From contig JAJTTP010000002.1 in NCBI GenBank assembly GCA_023313575.1, positions 434,001 to 498,000 on the forward strand: 64,000 bases of DNA, given 5' to 3'. The DNA is from Eutypella sp. D-1 (Eukaryota; Ascomycota; Sordariomycetes; Xylariales; Diatrypaceae). The position numbers and the translations under genes are program-made. This document shows, piece by piece, positions 49,795 through 61,171 of the stretch. A model generated the notes under the pieces. That model saw only the letters and a program-made list of their open reading frames with translations, had not been told where the DNA came from and searched no databases. Positions within the stretch are counted from its first letter, which is position 1, and each line of letters starts with the position of its first letter.

Positions 49795-50821
49795 TTTGTC
49801 TTTCGTTTTTTCTTTTTTTTTTCCTCTCTTTTTTCCTTTTGCCCTGCCGGGCTAAATTCGTCTCTGTGACGGGGGACTTTCCGCGTTTCTTTCTCTTCCT
49901 GTTTTGTCCCTTCCCGGTATTTTCGAAGTTGCCTTCGGCGGAGGTGCCGGTAGTGCTCGGTGTAGGTAAGTAGGTAGGTAGGTGGAAGTGATTGTGACCG
50001 GTGTCGATATAGCAAATGAAGGAAGAGAATATGGAAAAGCTTCACTCACTCGATCAATTAGGGAAATCAATTATAGGGAACCTCCGTCAACCAATCCCGG
50101 GATGCTTGGAATTAGTTTAGCTCCCGGGGGGGTTTGAAAATGTTCGTTATCGTTATCGGGAGAGAGTGGGTGGGATGAGTGATCTAATGTTCGGGACACG
50201 GGATACATTGGCCGATGTTACGACGCAAGGACCACCTCGAGAGTTCCCTTAATAATAACTAGGTCACTAGCCCCATTTCAGAATAGAAGCTCGGGTGGAC
50301 CCGAAGACCAGGGGTGGACAGGGCCCCGGGGGTGCGAACGGATCCAACTTGGAAGATTACCCAATTCCGGTCCCTGATTGGCTGTCGTGAATGACCCGCT
50401 TTGTCGCTTCTTCATCCCCCCTCGGTACGTCGACCCCACCTTCAGCCCACCCATCGCAGGCCTGCGCAACGTGGGAATGGGTGGTTAAGCGCCGACATTT
50501 TTGATAACCCAGGCTTGGACTGTACCTAGAGTTTCTGTATACTAGTGGTATAACCTGTGACAAGTAGGAAACCAAGATGTACCTAGTAGACCTCTCTCTG
50601 GGATGATGCAGCCTGTATAGTGCTTAGGTAGGGTAGGGGTAGGGGTAAGGCAGTTGGGGTGTCCGGGGTCGGGCGATCAAGGCGATGTGAAGCAATTCTC
50701 ATTTCACTCTTTTCTTTTTTTTTTTTCCTCTTCTCTCTTTTCTCCTGTCCCCCAGAATTTGTTCTGTTTTCCTCCGTATTGAATACTATTGCCTATACTC
50801 GCATCTAGCGCTCCTCCGTTT

Positions 50822-50829
50822 TATAAAAG
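50822..50829 (+). promoter_or_regulatory. TATA box of the P/Q/G-tail protein gene
   Basis: TATAAAAG, 67 bp upstream of the start codon at 50897, close to consensus and in a suitable position. Confidence 0.5.
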
Positions 50830-50860
50830 GGTGTACGACCATCCGCTTGCTCACTGGTAG

Positions 50861-50890
50861 CTTGGTATAGCTTGGTATAGCTTGGTATCA
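50861..50890 (+). repeat. Three tandem CTTGGTATAG-type units
   Basis: Two perfect copies and one variant (CTTGGTATCA) end 6 bp before the start codon at 50897, so they lie in the 5' leader. Confidence 0.8.
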
Positions 50891-50896
50891 CGGACA

Positions 50897-52672
50897 ATGG
50901 CTGTTCGTCCGGGTGAGGAGAACGTCGCTACCCTGTAAGTCGGGCTTGAATTAGAAAGTAGAGGGGATTCAGATGGCTTCATTCAGTCACTCGCTTATGA
51001 CATAATCACTAATCACTAACCACCGTCTTTTTCTGTTCGGCCCTGCAGTTTCGGGGACATCCACTACTTCTACGGCCCCCCCACCGCGAATCCTCCTCAC
51101 CATCGCTTCGACAAGGGGTCGTATGTGTATCTGTTCGAGAACGCGAATGACCGGAGGGCTCGCATCGAGATCGCGAATCAGCCGGGAACGGATAATCAGG
51201 ATGCCTTTGACGGATGTACGTGTGAAACGAGCAAGTCTCGTATATAATTTGGCTGGCTAGCTGCGATATATCCCGTGATTTACGCTGGTTTCGTTTTGTG
51301 ATTGACCTTTTTTTTTATAGTTCTGGACCACACCCGCGTGGCATATTCGTACCGGCATCAATGCCTCGTGAACATCGTCGTCGACGGCATCCCCGGCGGC
51401 GACCAGGTTGCCGTCGACCAGAACCAGTGGCACCTCCCGACCTACGACCCCCATAACCAGAACAAATACCACTACAAGCTCCACTCGCTCGACATCTACT
51501 TCTGGACCCAGACCGACGCCCTGCAGTTCGTCAACGGCATCCGGAGGGTCCTACCTCCGGCCCAAGTCGACGTCGCCGATGAGCCGCCCCCGCCGCCTCT
51601 GCCGCAGCAACAGCAGCAGCAGCAGCACCCGTACAGTCAATCCTCTCAGGACGCTATTAACCCCCTGGTCCAGAAGCTCGAGAACGTCGCGGTCTCCGAC
51701 CCGACCTACTCGTCTCCTAAACCGACACAGCAGCAGAACGTTCCCACCTTCGCGCCTCCCCCGGGCTCTACCGCCGGGGCAGGAGGTATAAGTGGAAGTG
51801 GAAGCGGAAGTGGAGGTGGCTCACCTTCATCGCAGCAGCAGCAGCAACAGCCGGCGCAATTTGCGCCCATGGCCTATAACCCCGCGGCGCCCGCGGCGCC
51901 CGAGCAGATCCAACACCGCGAGAAGACGCCGCCTCCCCTCGAAGCCGACGGGTACGACCCGCTCGCAGCGGCCGTCGCGCGGGACCACGGCGTTCTGCCG
52001 GCCCCGCTCCCAGGCGGCGGCGGTGGCGCCCCTCCTCCCCCGCCTCCCTTCTCGCCGGGCTTTCCACCCCACGGCACTACCTCAGCCCCGCCGCACCAGC
52101 ACCCGGGAGGTCTCACTAGCCCCGGCCTCCCGCCGCAGCAGACGACGACGCAGTTCGCCCATCCCCAACGCGCCGCCACCATGCCCGTCTCGGGCCTCGC
52201 ATCCCCGGGCCTCGTATCCCCCGGTCTCCCGACCCCGGGCCTCGCTAGCCCCTACGGGGCCGCCAACTTCCCGGGGTCCCCGGGCTTCGCGCCGCCGCCT
52301 CCTCCGCCTTCGGCAGGACTCCCGCCCCAGGTTCAGGGGCAGGGTCAGGTATACCAAGCGCACCACCAGCCGACACCACCACCGCTGCAGAGCCCGGGCC
52401 TGGTATCGCCGCCGCCGGGCGGGTTCGCGCAGTACACGTACGGAGCCCAGGGTCAGGGCGGGGTCCCGGACTACGGCAGTGGTGGTGGTATTCATCAGCA
52501 GGTGTACCGGCCCACGGAGACGGAAGCGTTCAATGCGAAGTACGGCGATGATAGGTATAAGCCCGGCGCGGCGGGGGCGGACGGGAAGCCGAGTCGTCTG
52601 GGGCAGAACGCGGAGAGGATCGAGAAGGGCGTTACGGGGATGTTGAAGAGGTTTGAGAAGAAGTTCGGGTAG
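50897..52672 (+). CDS. Fungal protein with conserved N-terminal domain and P/Q/G-rich tail, function unknown
   Basis: Exons 50897-50934, 51049-51215 and 51321-52672 encode 518 residues. The introns use GTAAGT/CTGCAG and GTACGT/TATAG, and the frame is exact, giving MAVRPGEENVATLFGDIHYF. The first ~160 residues form a compact, aromatic-rich domain: FDKGSYVYLFENANDRRARI, then HNQNKYHYKLHSLDIYFWT and FVNGIRRVLP. I recall similar uncharacterised proteins across Pezizomycotina but cannot name a function. A long Pro/Gln/Gly-rich region follows with poly-Gln and poly-Pro runs and LASPGLVSPGL-type repeats. The protein ends in a charged amphipathic segment, RLGQNAERIEKGVTGMLKRF, that looks conserved and could bind a membrane or a partner. 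It has no signal peptide or membrane span. Confidence 0.8.
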
Positions 52673-52694
52673 GGGAGGAGCTGCGGGTAGTAAA

Positions 52695-52710
52695 GGGGGG
52701 GGGGGGGGGG
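52695..52710 (+). repeat. Poly-G homopolymer (16 G)
   Basis: An uninterrupted G run 23 bp after the stop codon of the preceding gene, so probably in its 3' UTR; the length may be uncertain. Confidence 0.8.
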
Positions 52711-54452
52711 AGTTAAGTATTTTTTATTATCTGGTTGGTTGGTTAGTTGGTTGTTGGAATATTAGAGCGCTTCCTGCTGTGCAGTGTTTATGTTGAGTAT
52801 TATTCCATTACGATGCTAGGAGCGTTATGTATGTATGTATATACACGGTGTGATGTACGATCCCATCGAACTTATGTAGAGTGCATGTGTTCTTGCTGGT
52901 ACGATACTACTACCAAAAACGCATATCTATCAACTCGTTCTCCCCGGAATGCCCCTTCTACCCCTTCGCCCTTGTGTAAGTGAGCGAGACAGTGTTTTCA
53001 ACAAAGGCAAATTGCGCGGTTACGTGGAGACTCCGTCAGGCCCCCCCCCGCGTCCCGGCCCGGGAAAGTTAGGTATGGGGCCCGTGTTCACTGATGGGCC
53101 TGAGCTGGTATAGGTAGGTAGCAGCAGCTCACTTGTTGTCACTAGGTATTTAGTTATGGGTCCTCCGGATCGACGCCAGGTTTACTGATGTATGATGATG
53201 TATGGGGGAGTGATTAATCAATTACACGTGGGAAATCTAAATCTATGTATGCGTGCACATGGCTTCGGGAGGCGGGCAAGCGGGTGATTCTGAGCCTCAA
53301 TGCTTCAGGGAGGGGGTAGCTGTCTTTTTCTCTTCTTCTTTACTTAGGTAAGTAGATTAGAGAGAGAGGGAAGGAGGAATGGCAATCGAGTATTAGCGAG
53401 CCAGCCCTGCAATCCCTTAAGGTGGATACCCTATATCCTTACCGATCGTGGCTGAATTATATAAACGTTATTACGAAGAGTATATATGTAGGTTTGTTTG
53501 CTAGGTATTGGGTACGGTACCGTCCGTGTGCGTCGCTAGTGGTGCATGTCTAAGACATTTCGCGGATGTCTCACTTTGCTGCGCTGTATGTACGAAGTAT
53601 TCGCAGCTCGAATAGGCAAGTTGATGAGGAGGGAGTCGGGTACGCTATCAGGGCAAGAGATTGCGGACGTGGAAAACATGATCTCGAAGAGGGGAAGAAA
53701 TGAAGGCCCCAGTATCGTATCTCGAGGGCAACGAAGTAACCTATAACTACCCATTTAGGTGACCTCGGGATAGTTGTTCATGGTGGCAGTGAGTTGTGAT
53801 CGTCACCGTCAGCCACAGGATCGACCTGTCATCTTTCTACATACGCGTTCTTAAAGTTTAACATACGCAAGATACTTACCGGCCGATAGGGCTTATCATA
53901 AGAGACTTTCAAGTTAGGTAGAGAGTGGATGATGTGAAATTCATCCACGTGGACTCGTGGACAAATACATACGAGGCATCAGGACACTGCCACAACAAGT
54001 ACACGCACGCCCCCCAAGATTCTTAAGACTAACTAACCTCCCCTAGGGCTATGTATGTTCCCACGCGGCGGCACTAGTTGATGGGTACCAATTCTCTTTG
54101 ACACTTACACCATCATCACCATCATCATCATCGCCTTTTGATATTGTGAGGCTGCCTGCACTACTATCTATGGATGTAACTTGAAACGCTTCCAGCAGGC
54201 TACGCTGTCGCAGCAGGAAAAGGACCTCGCGTCCTGCAATCCTCCCCGCCCTCCCCCCAAACTTAAGCGCCGGGAGAGGAGAAGGCGTCCTTATACTGCG
54301 ACCCTACAATGCAATGCAACTACAAGGGTTCTCTCTCCCCCCCACTGCTGCTACCTACTTGCCGCCACCACCCCGCCAACGATTACAATAACGAGGGCCG
54401 GCAAGGTCTAGAAAGAAGAAATTATACTTACTTAGGTATCTACCCAAATATC

Positions 54453-54462
54453 TACCTAGGTA
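54453..54462. repeat. TACCTAGGTA palindrome, copy 6
   Basis: A perfect 10-bp inverted repeat in the long gene-free interval; related words (CTTAGGTATCTACC) lie directly upstream. Confidence 0.7.
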
Positions 54463-56420
54463 TCATGCATGTCTTGAATTCGCACCTTGGAGGTGAGTGA
54501 GTGGCCCGTCATGTTCAGGCCAAGCAGCAGCAGGCTTGAGAGATGCATAGACAAGACGGGTAAGACGGGCAGGACGGACTGGGCTGGAAATATAAATAAA
54601 GTTACTACTTTTTTATTTTTCTTATTTTATTTTAACGTACCCTATATTTGCTCCCTGTTGTGCACCTATCGTAACTTTAGAAAAAATCGTACCACCGCCG
54701 TGTCCCGTATATATGGGGAAGCGATCAGAGAACAAGAGAGGCGACCTAGCGACGTAGAGTGACACGCGTAACACGCTGGCACGTCGTCTTCCCCCCTCCC
54801 CATTCGACCCTCCACTTTCGGGAGAGGGGGGGGAGGGGCCGGGGCGCAGGGCTTGCTGCGAGGGCCAAGAAGAAGGGCGCAATACATAGTGATTCTAACC
54901 AGTCCAGTAGCAGTAGCAGTAGCGCCGTACTTTTTTCTTTTTGAATATTCGCTTCGCTTTCAACATTGTCTACATAATGTGATTGACGATTGATTGTCTG
55001 CGGAGACCCACGAACGAACGCCGAGCGGACAGGCCAATAGATGACCCTTCCAACTATGTACATAGTTATTTTGATAGCATGCGGCTAGTGCCGATGTTAC
55101 CGATGCTGTCGGCGCCGTCGGTGCTATCGGCGCAACACGCAATTAATTAAATGAACTGCTTCTCCCCGTGTTACCGTGTCGGCCAGGATCTTGTCTATCT
55201 ATCCCTTGGGGCGCGACAGCGCGATAGGGAAGAATTTATTCATAACCTTCCTGGGCCTTCTAGGGCGTCTCGGCGAGAAACATTTAAAGTAAGTAAGTAA
55301 AGTACGTAGATATGCACGCAACAATCTGTATAGGACCGATGATCTGCAGTGCAGACTTGGGGGGGTGTTTTGCGCAGTATCACGTCCAAGAAGGTCTAGA
55401 CACCGCCGTTTCCCGCCGCCGCCGCCGCCGCCTGGAGATGTCGCATCACCGCACACACACACCAGACACACCAGACACACGTACATAAAATGACAAGCAA
55501 GAAAGGCGGGCGTTGGCGGGCGTGTTACCCCGGATTCAGTGCACACACCCACACAGGTGAAGTCACACCTTTCCGCACATCGACACCGCACCGACCAACA
55601 GAAAGCCCGGCGGCTCGTTGGATGTTGCACCTGGTATCGCTGTCAAGTTGTCGATCATCCAAACTAAAGATACCAAGTAAAGAACAGCAGTACGACACAA
55701 CACAACACAACAAAAGAATTATCTCAAATAGGATAACAGCCTGGTAATGTACTGACTGTAGGTAACTAACTAGACCTCTTTAAAACCATCTGTGTCCACT
55801 TCCGCATTATGTATGTACACCTCTCTTGGCCGGCCCTTTTTCCTATAGCAGCAACCATTCATCATTGCGAGACGAAAAGCTTTGCCACAATCGATGAAAT
55901 CATTCATCGACTCATCGGGCATAACCACCGTCCCGCATACAATGCTGATAGGCGAAAACTGGCTAAACCCACGACCAGGACCAGGGAACAAGGGACCAGG
56001 CCCTTGCAGACCCTCCGCGCTCCGCGCCACAGGGAAACCGTCTATTGCCTACTATGTTACGTACCTATAAGCAACTAAGATAGAGAGGAAATCACCGACG
56101 GTTTGACGATTTTCTGATTACTCTCGTGTTCTACCTAACCTAGCGTCGCCGTCAGGCAGCCTGGTAGCCCTGTAACAGTAGATCCGTGGACCCGTTGGAC
56201 CCGGTAAACCCCAGCCCTGCGAATCCACGATCTAGGTAGGTACTTTGCCCTATGTAGCAAGCCTTTTAGTAGTTGTCGTGGACCTCTCACACTGATTCAT
56301 CCAACCGTCGCAAGTCGTTCTAACCACCAACGCCACGCTATGGCGAGCTAAACTACCCTACATAGGTAGGCTTGCTCTGTAGGGCAAGGTAAATTAGGTA
56401 GGCCATCCTGGCATCCTCAG

Positions 56421-56437
56421 CCCCCCCCCCCCCCCCC
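56421..56437 (+). repeat. Poly-C homopolymer (17 C)
   Basis: An uninterrupted C run about 1.1 kb upstream of the membrane-protein gene start. Confidence 0.8.
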
Positions 56438-57515
56438 GGAGTCTGACCTACATACCGGGTCTTGGAGAGTAACTATCCAGCCCAGCAACCCGAACAACTC
56501 ACTTTTGTTTTTTTTTGTTTCTCTTTTCGAGTCTAAACTATTATTCTCTCTCTGCCTAAAATCTTTGGTCGAAAGGCTGGCTTCTTCCGAGATATATCTC
56601 CCGCTCTACAGTTTCTTTATACCTTTTCACCGGTAGTACGAGGCCTCCCCCCCCTCTCCTTTTATGTACTTACTTACATAGAGGGCCGCTCTGATAAAAT
56701 TGACTGAAGCATATACCGGCGCTTACCTACGTCGTAACGCCGTGGCTATCGACTAAAAGGGCTCAACTCCAGGGCGCGTGGAGCTTTGCTTACCTATAGA
56801 CAGACAACTAGGCAGGCTAAGGCAACCTGCGACTTCTTATCTGGAGATCTTAGATTTTATTTTATTTTATACGGGAACATACTCCGTTCCTTCGGCGAAG
56901 GGCAGAGAACGCAGATCAGACTCCTCGGTGCAAGTTGGGCCTTCAGGTGAAGCATTGCCTCTGAGTTCTGAGTGAGCTCCATTTCGGAATCCCGCGCCAC
57001 CCGCAAAATCCGCCGAACTCTACTACTCATTTCGGGTCTTTTCTGCCCGTCTGCTGTAAAGGATAGGGATCTCTATTATCATCAAACGTTAGATTTCCCT
57101 TTCAGCTAGGCCTTCACCCTTCATATCTCCCCCGGGTCCGGCACTACCGATTGCACCCATCGTCGAATTCCCTTTCCCCGTTCAGGATACCCACCATCTC
57201 TACGCCCTTGGTTTACTTCCCTCCTACTTTGCTATCGCATCGTTTATTCGTGTTACAGATTATTGCGGTTTGTCCGCACTCCTCTGCCGCCACTGTCGTT
57301 TGGCCCCCCCTCGGTGCTAGGGCTACGACATCACTTACCCATCATTAACCACACCCAATACATTTTCGACTAGTTCTCATGCCCACGGCGTCCGATTGGA
57401 GTTGATTCTGGGTTAATACCCCCGGCCCGTAGTCGGCTGCCTCACTATTTTGTGATACCGTCCATTCATTGTAACCCTTAGCAGCGTAATTGCTTGCTTG
57501 CTTACACCCACAAAT

Positions 57516-59165
57516 ATGTTCATTCCACACCGGATACCCATTCCAATACTGCCCGGTGAAGGGGATGCATTCGCCAAAAGGCAAGAAAACCCTAGCGACA
57601 GACGTGACAATGGTCGCAAGGTACCCACCACCGTATTCATAGTATGTCCCCCTAAACCCGTACTCCCCACCCCTCCCCCCTTCCCAGAAAAAGAAAATAA
57701 GTGCTTGCACTTATACCTGCACTTGAGCCGCTGTTGCTGACGTCGCCGTCGCCTGTTCGCGCATGTACAGCTCGTCGGTGTCTTCGTCGGCGTTATCGTT
57801 ATTATCATCATAGCCGCGCTCATCCGCGCAAGAGGCAAGAAGTGGAAATTGCGAAAGGGCAAATACGAGCAGACCCCGCGAGATATCGACACGCCTTCGA
57901 ATTTCGATGCCGCCACCGCAGAGACCCAGCGTGCGGGTGGTGGTCCCGTCGACCGCAACGCCAGTAACAGGACGGGGCAGGTCACCAGGGAGACGTCGAT
58001 CCGCTCGATCCTCACGCTGCCGGCCTACCGGAATAAACCGAACGAGAACGAGCGGGTGCTGGGGCGGGAAGGCGAGCGGGACGGCGTCGACGTCGTCGTG
58101 GAGTTCCCCACCGCCGAGGAGCAGGAGGCGATGCGCGAGGAAGAGATGGAGGCCATGTACCAGGTGCGGGTGGCTCGGCGGCAGCAGGTCGCGGAGCGGG
58201 ACGAGCTGAGGAGGCAGAGGGCGGAGGCGAGACAGCGCGGCGACCACGTGAGGCTGTCTGAGCTGCGCACACAGACCCGGGCCATCACGCGCGATAATTC
58301 CGCCGTGAATGAGCTCCGCGAGTCCCACCAGCAGGCCAAGACGCGCAGACAGCGCGCCGTGTCGAGCGTCAGTTACCACGACCTCGGCGTCGCGCGGCAC
58401 GACGGCACGCGCATCCGCGTCAGCTCCGACAGTGAGCGGATTGGCTTGCTGTCCGACGCCGCTAGCATCAATGCGCCGTCCACGCGCGCCCCTTCGTCCC
58501 TCAACACCCACCACCTGCGACAGCACAGCACCAGCTCCGTTGTGAGCCTCGACAGCGACGCCGGCGTCGGTAATGGGAACGGCAACGGCGCACCCTCGCC
58601 CGCCCTGCCGCGATCCGGCGCCGCGACGCCCCAGCCTTCGACCGCGAACTCGCAGACCTTCGCCGGCTCGAGTCCCGAGATCATCGTCGAGGCCGACCTC
58701 GGCGACACCAGCATGCCGCGGCCGGATCCGCACAGTCCGCCGGATTACGAGGAGCTCAGCCTCGAGGACGCGCGGTCCGGCGCTACGACGCCCGTCTTCA
58801 TCAACGAGCCGCCGCCGAACTACCCCGGGGGCCCAGCCGCCTCGGCGTCGTCCGAGTCAGAACGTGATGATGGGGAGCGGGAACGCAGACTCAGTTTCCG
58901 CTCCGCGGATCTGGTGGACCGCATGGACGACGGCGGAGACTTGTCGGGCGCGGGCGACACGGCGGCGGTAGGGGGGCAGCGGCGGAATTCGAACGGGCGG
59001 AGTCCTGATCTCGACAGGCGGAGGTCGAATTCTTCCGTCCACTCGCTGTCGAGAAGCGGGAGCGGCCGCGGCGGCATCCCGCGCCTGCCCAGCCTGCGCA
59101 TCGGCAACTTGCCGCAGATCGTCATCGAGCCCGAGGATGGCACGGGATACAGTGAGCGTCGCTAG
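57516..59165 (+). CDS. Single-pass membrane protein with long disordered cytosolic tail, function unknown
   Basis: Exons 57516-57641 and 57771-59165 encode 506 residues. The 129-bp intron (GTATGT, GCTGAC branch site, TACAG) is phase 0 and falls inside the membrane span. Splicing unites KVPTTVFI with LVGVFVGVIVIIIIAALIR, giving one hydrophobic segment at residues about 37-61, stopped by RARGKKWKLRKGK. The N-terminal ~36 residues (MFIPHRIPIPILPGEGD...) lack a cleavable signal, so the span probably acts as a signal-anchor with the long C-terminus inside; this topology follows the positive-inside rule and is inferred. The tail has a charged coiled-coil-like helix (EEQEAMREEEMEAMYQ...), SVSYHDLGVARHDGTRI and SERIGLLSDAASI motifs, a DYEELSLEDA segment and Ser-rich stretches. 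I associate it with an uncharacterised Pezizomycotina family. Confidence 0.78.
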
Positions 59166-61171
59166 TACTTCGCTTGCTCCACCCTTGTCGAGACGGGACG
59201 CCGGCAGTGTCTCTCACGGATGCAATGTTCCCTTCCCCGATGATGATGGGCCAAGGCACGCACTACTTACGCCATATTGGCGAAATCGATATATATACAT
59301 TTCACATCTACAATGGCCCCAGTCTTCGGGTCAACAAATACCACCCATACTTACGCATACGCGCTCAACGGAGCCATATAATCTAGCGACATGCCATTTT
59401 GGCTTATTTTATTGTTTTGTCTGACATATAAGACAACTCTGTAATGGGAGGGACACGAGTTGCCTATTCATTTATACCGCCTTACCTCCCCATTGACTGA
59501 TCGGGAGGGGAGTTGGGTCGGGAAATTATATCACGATACGTTAACGGGCAGAAAGAAGACGATCCAATGAACGAACGAATGACGCCGGTTTAGCATGAAC
59601 GGGGTTTTTTGGGGGCCTGCGGAGGGAGAATAGGCATGGAATCAACGCAAGGGAATGGAAAAGGAGCACATACGCACACACTCATCCGCGGAGCGGGGTG
59701 TTTGTTTCTGGCCCTGTGTCTTGTGGTCTGGTTGGTTTTTTTGGCCCGGTTCTGCATTAGCCATCTAGGGTTATTATTACTGTTGCACGAGTTATTATAT
59801 TATACCATGGCGTCTTATTCGCCTGTCTTCCATATGTCTGTCCCCCCTGCGTTTGTTTCTTTGTATGTGTCTTGTCTATTTGACCACCCCCCCCCCCGGT
59901 CGGGTTAGAGTTGAGTGTTCTAGGCACGATAGATGAGAGAAAAGAAGTGATCTCATATGATGCACATTCATGGATGAGATGGCGTTGGATGTACAGATGC
60001 TATGCAAACTAACTACATGGAGTCGAATGTGCTAGAGATTCGATAGATTGACTCTCAGGAAATTCGCAGTGTGCCCCAACGGGAGATGATCATTTTCCCT
60101 GAATGCAGACGCCATCGTCGTCAACGGTGTTACTCGATATATACGAAGAGTGTTTCAGCCTATGTATGATAGGATATACAGGCCTACGAGCCATCTTTAA
60201 ATCCATCCGATAATACGATATAAAACCCAATCAGCCAATGCGGAGCAACACAGGGATTCGATATTCTCCAGTAACCGGGATAGGACAGGCCGGTCCCGGA
60301 CCACGGTCTTGTCCCGACTTACTTTAGCTAGCTGAGCCGCCTACTCGGTCTGTTTAGACAAGTCCAGTAACTATAAGCCGTATACTTTACCATTTGTTCC
60401 TGGGATCAAGATCGGAACATATCTCGCCCTATCACTCGCCGGAGCTCCGCAAAACTTATTAGAAACGCCATTGTACCACTTTGCCCATGCCTATGCGTGC
60501 GCGCACCTGCTGTTTAGGGAGTGGTCGCTCGTCCGCTGTGGGGTTTGTCGAACCCGGGAATTGCTGCTTATTTGCGGATTAGCCCGAGGGGGGGGGGGAC
60601 GGGCAAGGGTAACATCGCAGAATCGAAACCGAATCTGGCTTTAGTTAGTAAGTTGGGATATCGTACATGCTATTGCTTTCTTATTATCCCACCTTATAAT
60701 AAGGAAACACAATAATCGTAACTAGGCCGCTCCCCCGATTTGTAATGCATTAACTTGTGCGTGCGTTGCCCCGTACCTTACGGGGTGCTGGTAGTTAGTA
60801 CGACGACGAGCGCAGCAGGCTGGTATTGCGACATTAGGTTTGATAAGCCCAAGTAGGCAGGTTCAAACAGGAAAAACTCGACGCCGCGATAATGTTTAGT
60901 TAGTAATTCAATTGCGCGAGTGCCAATAAACTTTTTTTTCCTCTCTGAGAAACTTCCCAAAATGGTTCCTGGTCCAGCTTCGCGGACACTCAGACAACTC
61001 TTCCTCCCACCTCGAAAGACGTAGTAGCGTTCTAGGGGGTTAGATCCCAGTATAATATACACGACGCCGAGAATTAGAGACGACTCCAACGATTTCGGTT
61101 GCTCATTTTTTTTTCTCCATTGTGCCACTAACGTATATAGTATTGGAGACAACCGCACATCTTTTATTGCT
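59166..61171. other. Gene-free interval
   Basis: This is the 3' flank of the membrane-protein gene and the promoter of the MFS gene. A 99-codon frame at 59609-59908 is not gene-like. There is a C-run near 59887-59898 and a G-run near 60589-60598. No feature of note was recognised. Confidence 0.5.

Larger units (their letters stand above)
49795..50896. promoter_or_regulatory. Divergent promoter region, uS8m and the P/Q/G-tail protein
   Basis: It holds T-runs near 49806-49840 and 50709-50745, G-rich GGGTAGGGGTAGG words near 50628-50648, a TATA box at 50822-50829 and three tandem CTTGGTATAG-type units at 50861-50890 in the likely 5' leader. No gene is supported. Confidence 0.5.
52673..57515. 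other. Gene-free interval of 4.8 kb
   Basis: It contains a 16-G run at 52695-52710, a C-run near 53041-53050, a TACCTAGGTA copy at 54453-54462 and a 17-C run at 56421-56437. Small frames at 53546-53746 (+) and 55770-56030 (-) were examined and not accepted. The last 500 bp are C/T-rich, likely the promoter of the membrane-protein gene. Confidence 0.5.

Noticed and set aside
50628..50658. GGGTAGGGGTAGGGGTAAGG looks like degenerate telomeric repeat
   Set aside because: It is not the fungal TTAGGG unit, has only three irregular copies and sits in a promoter flanked by housekeeping genes.
53546..53746. 66-codon plus-strand open frame
   Set aside because: Slight coding appearance in its second half, but too short and isolated to support a gene.
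55770..56030. 86-codon minus-strand open frame ending in AEVDTDGFKEV
   Set aside because: Reads moderately protein-like, but it stands alone with no splice sites, promoter element or family.
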